A stretch of 11,540 nt of DNA from JBBSBR01 sp038251135 (GTDB lineage: Bacteria; Patescibacteriota; Saccharimonadia; UBA4664), in assembly GCA_038251135.1 (NCBI GenBank), contig JBBSBR010000025.1, positions 1 through 11,540 on the forward strand, read 5' to 3'. Within the stretch, counting starts at the first letter, position 1; the number at the start of each line of letters is the position of its first letter. A program made the translations under genes and the position numbers. The notes beneath the pieces were generated by a model. It worked only from the letters and a program-made list of their open reading frames with translations. It did no database searches and was not told the DNA's origin. Positions 5,189-11,540 of the stretch are shown in pieces.

Positions 5189-8100
5189 GGCTCAACCCGG
5201 CGCGCGCACTCGCAAATCTTTTTCTAAAACGAAAGACGTTAAAGCTCTACCAAACCTGATCGAAATCCAGCTACAGTCGTTTAACTGGTTCGTTTCCGAG
5301 GGTCTCAATGAACTCTTTGCTGAAATAAATCCCATCGAGGATTTTACCGGCAAGAGTCTGGCTTTGTATCTACGGGATTTTCATTTCGAAGAGCCAAAGT
5401 ACGACGAACGAACTGCCAAAAGCAGGAACTCCAGCTTCGAGGTACCTCTCCGAGCCAAAGCCGAGCTGTTAAACAAAGAAACCGGTGAAGTTCGCGAGCA
5501 GGAAATTTTCTTGGGTGACTACCCTTGGATGACCGAGCGCGGAACTTTTGTCATCAACGGCGCCGAACGCGTCGTGGTTTCGCAGCTTGTCCGTTCGCCG
5601 GGAGTCTTCTTTACCTCCGACCGCGGAACTAATGGCGACCTTTTCGGTGCCAAGGTCATCCCGAGCCGCGGTGCCTGGCTGGAGCTCGATACCTCGACCA
5701 ACGGCGTAATTTCCGTGAAGATCGACCGTAAGCGCAAGTTGCCGGTTACGACGCTGTTGCGATCGTTCGGATATGCGACCGACGACGAGATCAAGAAGCT
5801 CTTTAAGGACGTCGATACGGGCGAAGTCAAATACATCGATGAGACGCTCGAAAAAGACGCCAGCTCAACCATGGGCGAAGCCCTGATGGAGGTTTATCGC
5901 CGCATTCGCCCGGGAGATCTGGCAACTCCGGAAAACTCCAAGTCGCTCATCGAGTCGATGTTCTTCGACTTTAAACGCTACGACTTCTCGAAGGTCGGCC
6001 GTTACAAGCTCAACAAGCGCCTTAATCTCGATGTCTCGAATACCGTCGAGAACCGGGTGCTGCGCCGAGAAGACCTCGTTGCCATCGTGGCCGAGATCAT
6101 TAAACTCCAGAATGGTATCGGAGCCGCCGACGACATTGACAACCTGGCCAACCGCCGCCTCAAGATGGTTGGCGAGTTGATGCAGGGTAAGTTCCGTATC
6201 GGTTTGGCCCGCATGGAACGCATCGTCAAAGACCGCATGAGTGTTTACGAAACTGAGACGGTAACCCCGGGCCAGCTCGTCAACGTCCGCCCGATTGTGG
6301 CCAGCGTTCGCGAGTTCTTTGCCAGCTCACAACTTTCGCAATTTATGAGCCAGATTAACCCGCTCGACGAAGTGGTGCACAAGCGTCGCCTCAACGCCAT
6401 GGGCCCTGGCGGACTCTCGCGTGAGCGTGCCGGATTCGAAGTTCGCGATGTGCACAAGACCCACTACGGTCGTCTGTGCCCGATTGAGACCCCTGAAGGT
6501 CCAAACATCGGGCTGGTCTCCAATCTTTCGACATATGCTGCCGTCAATGAGTACGGCTTCATTGAGACTCCTTACCGCATCGTCGTGAAGGATGAGAAGA
6601 CCAAGAAAGCCCGTGTGACCGATGAAGTTACTTATCTCGACGCGTCCGACGAAGAGGGCAAGGTTATTGCTCCGGCCGGCGAGCCGCTCGATGAGCAAGG
6701 CTTCTTTGTCCACTCGCGCGTTCCGGCCCGTATTACGGGAGAGGCCGAAGAGGTCGATGCCAACCAGGTCGACTATATGGACGTCTCCTCGATGCAGATC
6801 GTATCGGTTTCGGCCGCGCTGATCCCGTTCGTCGAACATGACAACGCCAAGCGCGCACTCATGGGTGCCAACATGCAGAAGCAGGCAGTCGCCCTGGTAA
6901 AGCCTCAGGCTCCGATCGTCGGAACCGGTATGGAAGCCACCGTTGCCCGTGACTCCGCCCAGGTGATCCTAGCCGAGCAGGACGGCACGGTCGACAGCGC
7001 CTCCGCCCGCGAAATCTCCGTAACCTACAAGAACGGCGACAAAAAGAGCTATGAGCTCCTGAACTTTGTGCGTTCCAACGTCGGTACTTCGGTCCATCAG
7101 AAGGCCATGGTCAGTACCGGTGAGACGATCAAGAAGGGCGACGTCCTCATTGACGGTATGTCCACCGAGAATGGCGAATTGGCCCTCGGGCAGAATGTTC
7201 TGGCCGCCTTCATGAACTGGCACGGCTATAACTTCGAAGATGCCATCGTGCTTTCGCAGCGCCTCGTCCAGGACGACCGCTACACCTCGATTCACATCGA
7301 GACTCACACCGTCGACGTCCGCGACACCAAGCTTGGGCCGGAGGTCGTAACCCGCGATATTCCGAACGTTTCCGAGGACAGCCTCAAAGATCTCGACGAG
7401 CGCGGCATTATCCGCATCGGCGCCGAGGTTACCGCTCGCGATATCCTAGTGGGCAAGATTACCCCCAAGGGCGAGCAGGAGCTATCGAGCGAAGAGAAGC
7501 TGCTCCGCGCAATCTTCGGCGAGAAGGCCCGCGACGTCAAAGACACCAGCCTGATGCTACCTAACGGTGAGCGCGGCAAGGTCGTGGGCGTGAAGCTCTT
7601 CTCCCGCGAGAACGGCGACGAACTGCAAGCCGGCGTTATCGAGCAGTACCACGTCTCCGTCGCCCAGATGCGCAAGATCAGCATCGGCGACAAGATGGCC
7701 GGCCGTCACGGCAACAAGGGCGTTATTGCCCGTATACTCCCCGTGGAGGACATGCCGTACCTCGAAGACGGTACCCCGGTCGATATCATCTTGAACCCGC
7801 TCGGTGTGGGCAAGCGTATGAATATCGGTCAGATCTTTGAAACCCACCTCGGCTGGGCCGCCCACGCGCTTGGCTATACTGTCGCAACGCCGGTATTCGA
7901 CGGCGTCACTCTCGATGAGATCAAGGGCGAACTCAAGAAGGCCGGTCTTCCGGAAGACGGCAAGGCTCAGCTCATCGACGGCCAGACCGGCGAGCACTTC
8001 CAGGAGCGCACGACCGTCGGCTACAAGTACATGCTGAAACTTCACCACATGGTCGACGACAAGATTCACGCTCGTTCCACCGGTCCCTACGCCATGGTTA

Positions 8101-8597
8101 CGCAGCAGCCGCTCGGCGGTAAGGCCCAAATGGGCGGCCAGCGCTTCGGCGAGATGGAAGTCTGGGCTCTTGAAGCCTACGGCGCCGCGAACACTTTGCA
8201 GGAGATTCTCACCATCAAGTCCGACGACGTCGTGGGACGCTCCAAGGCCTATGAGGCGATCATTAAGAACGAAGAAATTCGCGGTCCGCGCATTCCGGAG
8301 AGCTTTAATGTTCTTGTGAAAGAACTTCAGTCGCTCGGTCTGGCCGTAGAACTGACCAACGGCCAGGGTGCCGCGGAAGTCGAAATTGACGCCGAAAGCG
8401 TAATTGCCGGACGCCTCGAGGACGAAATCTCCGACCTTGGGACGGAGAAGATGCTCGAAGGCGAGGTCGTGGTGGCTGACATGCCGCTGGTAGACCTGGC
8501 CGCGAGCGGCGAAGAAGACGAATTTGCCGTCTTGAGCAATTCAGAATTAGACGACGAGGCCGAAGCAGAGGCCGAAGTAACGAATATTGAAGGATAG
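5187..8597 (+). CDS. rpoB: DNA-directed RNA polymerase subunit beta
   Basis: The beta subunit forms one pincer of core RNA polymerase and half of the active-site cleft. The 1136-residue protein is complete. It shows the rifampicin region (SSQLSQFM, then [21 protein letters not shown], about residues 380-418), [12 protein letters not shown] at 432-443, the [14 protein letters not shown] segment at 677-690, the hybrid/active-site region [13 protein letters not shown] (834-846), and the switch/clamp region near the C terminus ([26 protein letters not shown]). Large insertions known from proteobacteria are absent. The last 75 or so residues are a weakly conserved acidic tail. A TTG start with AGGAGG six bases upstream is chosen because [14 protein letters not shown] fits the family start. 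Asn403 corresponds to E. coli Ser531, Ser388 to Asp516. The upstream neighbour is an MFS gene, not rplL; rpoC follows after 4 bases. Confidence 0.98.
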   Translation: MAQPGARTRKSFSKTKDVKALPNLIEIQLQSFNWFVSEGLNELFAEINPIEDFTGKSLALYLRDFHFEEPKYDERTAKSRNSSFEVPLRAKAELLNKETGEVREQEIFLGDYPWMTERGTFVINGAERVVVSQLVRSPGVFFTSDRGTNGDLFGAKVIPSRGAWLELDTSTNGVISVKIDRKRKLPVTTLLRSFGYATDDEIKKLFKDVDTGEVKYIDETLEKDASSTMGEALMEVYRRIRPGDLATPENSKSLIESMFFDFKRYDFSKVGRYKLNKRLNLDVSNTVENRVLRREDLVAIVAEIIKLQNGIGAADDIDNLANRRLKMVGELMQGKFRIGLARMERIVKDRMSVYETETVTPGQLVNVRPIVASVREFFASSQLSQFMSQINPLDEVVHKRRLNAMGPGGLSRERAGFEVRDVHKTHYGRLCPIETPEGPNIGLVSNLSTYAAVNEYGFIETPYRIVVKDEKTKKARVTDEVTYLDASDEEGKVIAPAGEPLDEQGFFVHSRVPARITGEAEEVDANQVDYMDVSSMQIVSVSAALIPFVEHDNAKRALMGANMQKQAVALVKPQAPIVGTGMEATVARDSAQVILAEQDGTVDSASAREISVTYKNGDKKSYELLNFVRSNVGTSVHQKAMVSTGETIKKGDVLIDGMSTENGELALGQNVLAAFMNWHGYNFEDAIVLSQRLVQDDRYTSIHIETHTVDVRDTKLGPEVVTRDIPNVSEDSLKDLDERGIIRIGAEVTARDILVGKITPKGEQELSSEEKLLRAIFGEKARDVKDTSLMLPNGERGKVVGVKLFSRENGDELQAGVIEQYHVSVAQMRKISIGDKMAGRHGNKGVIARILPVEDMPYLEDGTPVDIILNPLGVGKRMNIGQIFETHLGWAAHALGYTVATPVFDGVTLDEIKGELKKAGLPEDGKAQLIDGQTGEHFQERTTVGYKYMLKLHHMVDDKIHARSTGPYAMVTQQPLGGKAQMGGQRFGEMEVWALEAYGAANTLQEILTIKSDDVVGRSKAYEAIIKNEEIRGPRIPESFNVLVKELQSLGLAVELTNGQGAAEVEIDAESVIAGRLEDEISDLGTEKMLEGEVVVADMPLVDLAASGEEDEFAVLSNSELDDEAEAEAEVTNIEG

Positions 8598-8601
8598 GCG
8601 C

Positions 8602-11540
8602 ATGCAGGAACTACTCGAAACCCAAACAACCGATTTTGACGGCGTCAAGCTGTCACTGGCCTCGCCAGAGCTCATTCTCCAATGGTCTCACGGTGAAGTC
8701 ACCAAGCCCGAAACCATTAACTACCGTACTCAGAAGCCTGAGAAGGACGGACTCTTCTGCGAGAAGATCTTCGGCCCGACCCGCGACTGGGAATGTTACT
8801 GTGGTAAATATAAGCGCATCCGTTATAAGGATGTCGTTTGTGATAAGTGTGGTGTCCGCGTTACGCGCAGCATTGTCCGCCGCGAGCGCATGGGCCACAT
8901 TTCACTGGCCGTACCGGTCTCTCACATTTGGTTCCTCCGCGGTACGCCCAGCTCTATCGGACTCGTTCTCAACATGTCGATCCGAGACCTTGAGCGCGTT
9001 GTCTACTTTGCCAACTATATTGTCACAAGTGTCGACGATGACAAGCGTCAGAAGGCCCTGGTTGAGCTCGGGAACGAGTTTACCTCCCGCCATGCAGAGA
9101 TTCTGAAGACCTATGAGACACGTGCCGGTGAGCCGGACGCCGATGTCCGGGCGCTCGCCCAGGCCCAGTCGCAGGAGCTCGATGAGCTCGAAACCAGCCG
9201 TGCCAACGCCAAAACGGAGCTCGAAGCGCTTGCCCGATTGACGCTTCTGCCCGAGGCCAAATACCGCGATCTCAACCTCAAATACGGTGAAGTCTTCCGA
9301 GCCGAGATCGGCGCCGAGGCCATCCGAAAGTTGCTTGTCGAGATCGACATGGACCAATTGATCGCCGATTTATTGGCCGAATCTGACGCTTCGCAGGGTC
9401 AGAAGCGCAAGAAGGCTCTCAAGCGCCTGAAGATGGTCGAAGGTATGAAAGTCGCCAATCTCCGCCCTGAGTGGATGGTCACGACTGAGCTCCCGGTTAT
9501 CCCGCCCGACTTGCGCCCGATGGTCCAGCTGGCCGGCGGCCGCTTTGCCGCATCCGACTTAAACGACCTCTACCGCCGCGTCATCAACCGAAACAACCGT
9601 CTCAAGCGTCTGATCGAGCTCGATGCTCCGGAAGTCATTCGCCGTAATGAAAAGCGCATGCTGCAAGAAGCCGTCGACGCCCTCATCGACAACAATGCCC
9701 GCCGCGAGCGCGCCGTATCCTCAACGGGTACGCGCCGTAAGCTCAAGAGCCTGAGCGACATGCTCAAAGGCAAGCAGGGTCGCTTCCGCCAGAACCTCCT
9801 CGGTAAGCGTGTCGACTATTCCGGCCGTTCGGTAATCGTAGCCGGTCCGGCTCTCCGCCTGTACCAGTGCGGTCTGCCCAAGATGATGGCTCTCGAGCTC
9901 TTCAAGCCGTTCGTAATCGGCAGCTTAATCGAGCAGGGCCACGCTCACAATGTGAAGTCGGCCAGCCGTATGATTGAGCGGGCCACAAACGTCGTCTGGG
10001 ACACCCTCGAAGAGATCATAACCGGCAAGTACGTTCTCCTAAACCGCGCTCCGACGCTTCACCGCCTCGGCATTCAGGCTTTCCAGCCGAAGCTCATTGA
10101 AGGTAAGGCGATTCAGTTGCACCCGCTCGTCTGCCGCGCCTTCAATGCCGACTTCGACGGCGACCAGATGGCCGTTCACGTGCCATTGTCGACCGCTGCC
10201 CAGAAAGAGGCCCGCGAGATCATGCTTTCGACCAAGAACCTTCTGAAGCCGGCCGATGGAGAAGTCGTGGTAGACGCCTCCAAGGACATGGTTTTGGGTT
10301 GTTACTACCTAACCTTCCTCAAATTCGGCGAAGACAAGGATGCCAAGGCTTACGCTTCCGCCAATGAGGCGATCTATGCCCACGAAACAGGCCACATCGC
10401 TCTTCAAACACCCATTAAGTTGCGGGTTGAAGGTAAGCTTATCGATACTACCGTCGGCCGCGTGCTCTTCAACGAGATTCTCCCCGAAGGCTTTGGTTTC
10501 CGCAATGAAACCATGACCAAGAAGGCGCTTCAGCGCCTCATGGCCGAAGTCTTCGTAACCTATGGTGGCGAAATTACCGCCAGCGTAATCGACCTGGTCA
10601 AGGACTACGGCTTCAAATATTCGACCGCCTCAGCCGTATCGGTCGGACTCGACGACTACATCATTCCGGAGTCCAAGAATACGCTCATCGCGCAAGGTGA
10701 AAAGCAGGCTGCCTCCATTTCGAGTCAGTACGAGCAAGGTCTTGTAACCGAAGACGAACGCTACCAGCGCACCGTCGACACCTGGAAGAAAGTCAACGAG
10801 CAAATTACCGAAGCCGTGGCAGAAAAACTCAATGAGGGCAGCACCTCGACGGCGCTCTTCATTGAGAGCGGAGCCGAAGGTTCACTCGACGTCGCCAACC
10901 AGATCGCCGGGATGCTCGGTATGGTGGTTGACCCGGCCGGCCGCACAATTGAGCTGCCAATTAAGTCGAACTACAAAGAGGGCTTCTCGGTTCTTGAGTA
11001 CTTCAACTCGACTCACGGCGCCCGTAAGGGTCTCACCGACACCGCCCTCAAGACGGCAGAGTCAGGTTACCTGACCCGACGACTCGTGGACGTAGCGCAG
11101 GACGTCATCATTACCGAAGACGACTGTGGCGACAAAGCGGGTATGCCGGTCCTGCGCAGTGAATCCAGCCTTATCGGCGAGAGCTTTGCCTTCCGTTTGG
11201 CCGGACGAGTTGCCGCCAACGCGATCAAGCTCGACGGCAAAGTTGTCGTGAAGGCCGGTGAGCTTATCAACGATGATCTCGCTAAGCTTCTCGAGGCGTC
11301 CGATATCGACGGCGTCAACCTCCGAACAGTTCTTTCGTGTAAAACGTCATGGGGCATCTGCCGACTCTGTTATGGTCTCGACCTGGCACGCGGTACGATG
11401 GTTGAAATGGGTGAGCCGGTCGGTGTTATCGCCGCTCAGTCAATCGGTGAGCCTGGAACCCAGCTAACCATGAAGACCTTCCACAAGGGTGGAGTAGCCG
11501 GCGAAGACATCACTCAGGGTCTACCCCGGGTTGAGGAGAT
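8602..11540 (+). CDS. rpoC: DNA-directed RNA polymerase subunit beta' (3' end outside window)
   Basis: The frame is open from ATG 8602 to the window edge: 979 complete codons, starting [26 protein letters not shown] (8589-8594) gives a Shine-Dalgarno overlapping the end of rpoB, indicating coupled translation. Visible landmarks are the N-terminal zinc site (Cys65, Cys67, Cys80, Cys83), the catalytic [12 protein letters not shown] with Asp517, Asp519 and Asp521 binding Mg2+, the STHGARKGL bridge-helix segment, the second zinc site (Cys842, Cys913, Cys920, Cys923), and the start of the trigger loop ([13 protein letters not shown], His961). Departures from consensus: the F-loop reads SGAEGS where SGARGS is usual and AGMLGM where AGMRGL is usual (Glu759, Leu772), and the trigger loop has Lys958 where Arg is usual. 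The sequence ends at LPRVEE, shortly after the trigger-loop start, so the jaw and C-terminal parts are not seen. Confidence 0.98.
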   Translation, partial: MQELLETQTTDFDGVKLSLASPELILQWSHGEVTKPETINYRTQKPEKDGLFCEKIFGPTRDWECYCGKYKRIRYKDVVCDKCGVRVTRSIVRRERMGHISLAVPVSHIWFLRGTPSSIGLVLNMSIRDLERVVYFANYIVTSVDDDKRQKALVELGNEFTSRHAEILKTYETRAGEPDADVRALAQAQSQELDELETSRANAKTELEALARLTLLPEAKYRDLNLKYGEVFRAEIGAEAIRKLLVEIDMDQLIADLLAESDASQGQKRKKALKRLKMVEGMKVANLRPEWMVTTELPVIPPDLRPMVQLAGGRFAASDLNDLYRRVINRNNRLKRLIELDAPEVIRRNEKRMLQEAVDALIDNNARRERAVSSTGTRRKLKSLSDMLKGKQGRFRQNLLGKRVDYSGRSVIVAGPALRLYQCGLPKMMALELFKPFVIGSLIEQGHAHNVKSASRMIERATNVVWDTLEEIITGKYVLLNRAPTLHRLGIQAFQPKLIEGKAIQLHPLVCRAFNADFDGDQMAVHVPLSTAAQKEAREIMLSTKNLLKPADGEVVVDASKDMVLGCYYLTFLKFGEDKDAKAYASANEAIYAHETGHIALQTPIKLRVEGKLIDTTVGRVLFNEILPEGFGFRNETMTKKALQRLMAEVFVTYGGEITASVIDLVKDYGFKYSTASAVSVGLDDYIIPESKNTLIAQGEKQAASISSQYEQGLVTEDERYQRTVDTWKKVNEQITEAVAEKLNEGSTSTALFIESGAEGSLDVANQIAGMLGMVVDPAGRTIELPIKSNYKEGFSVLEYFNSTHGARKGLTDTALKTAESGYLTRRLVDVAQDVIITEDDCGDKAGMPVLRSESSLIGESFAFRLAGRVAANAIKLDGKVVVKAGELINDDLAKLLEASDIDGVNLRTVLSCKTSWGICRLCYGLDLARGTMVEMGEPVGVIAAQSIGEPGTQLTMKTFHKGGVAGEDITQGLPRVEE

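Noticed and set aside
5050..5259. 69-codon ORF starting GTG in the rpoB leader, considered as a leader peptide
   Set aside because: It has no ribosome-binding site, overlaps the start of rpoB in another frame, and has no regulatory codon run.
8636..11467. Several ORFs of 60-190 codons on both strands inside rpoB and rpoC
   Set aside because: They are shadows of the strongly conserved polymerase reading frames.
1..11540. CRISPR array, insertion sequence, prophage or toxin-antitoxin genes
   Set aside because: No regularly spaced repeats, transposase, integrase or phage-like proteins are present on either strand.

Overview
The window is a bacterial chromosomal segment with a hairpin-rich stretch of about 1 kb that has no credible protein gene (1-1014). 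It is followed by six protein genes, all on the + strand: tig (trigger factor), a small HAD-superfamily hydrolase, clpP, an MFS efflux-type transporter, rpoB, and the first 979 codons of rpoC, which runs off the right edge. The organism is a bacterium of moderate GC content using the standard code. The rpoB gene is not preceded by the ribosomal stalk genes, RpoB is compact (1136 residues), and the RNA polymerase has several unusual residues. A deep-branching or reduced lineage such as Patescibacteria/CPR (for example Saccharibacteria) would fit, but this is inference; nothing here proves the taxon.

Layout. Positions 1-1014 hold many strong inverted repeats, a minus-strand intrinsic terminator (about 291-326), a possible pseudoknot with a GNRA tetraloop (509-552), a TATAAT box (569-574), a fragment resembling a tRNA 5' half (609-660), a cluster of hairpins (723-856), a tRNA-like element with excellent acceptor and T arms but no normal anticodon loop (859-929), and a strong + strand terminator (958-989). 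This looks like one or more structured RNAs that I cannot assign to a known family.

Positions 1033-4949 are a protein quality-control block. tig and the HAD gene overlap by one base and are probably cotranscribed. A near-perfect CIRCE operator (2936-2962), overlapping an extended -10 promoter, separates them from clpP, so clpP is predicted to be repressed by HrcA and induced by heat. The MFS gene starts 11 bases after clpP and may be read through from it.

Positions 4950-5186 are the rpoB leader, with an inverted repeat carrying a consensus TTGACA, a terminator or attenuator-like hairpin, and a palindrome that contains the rpoB Shine-Dalgarno and the first bases of its TTG start. rpoB and rpoC follow as a tight pair (4-base gap). 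RpoB has Asn at the position equivalent to E. coli Ser531, which predicts natural rifampicin resistance. RpoC departs from the usual consensus in the F-loop and has Lys for Arg in the trigger loop.
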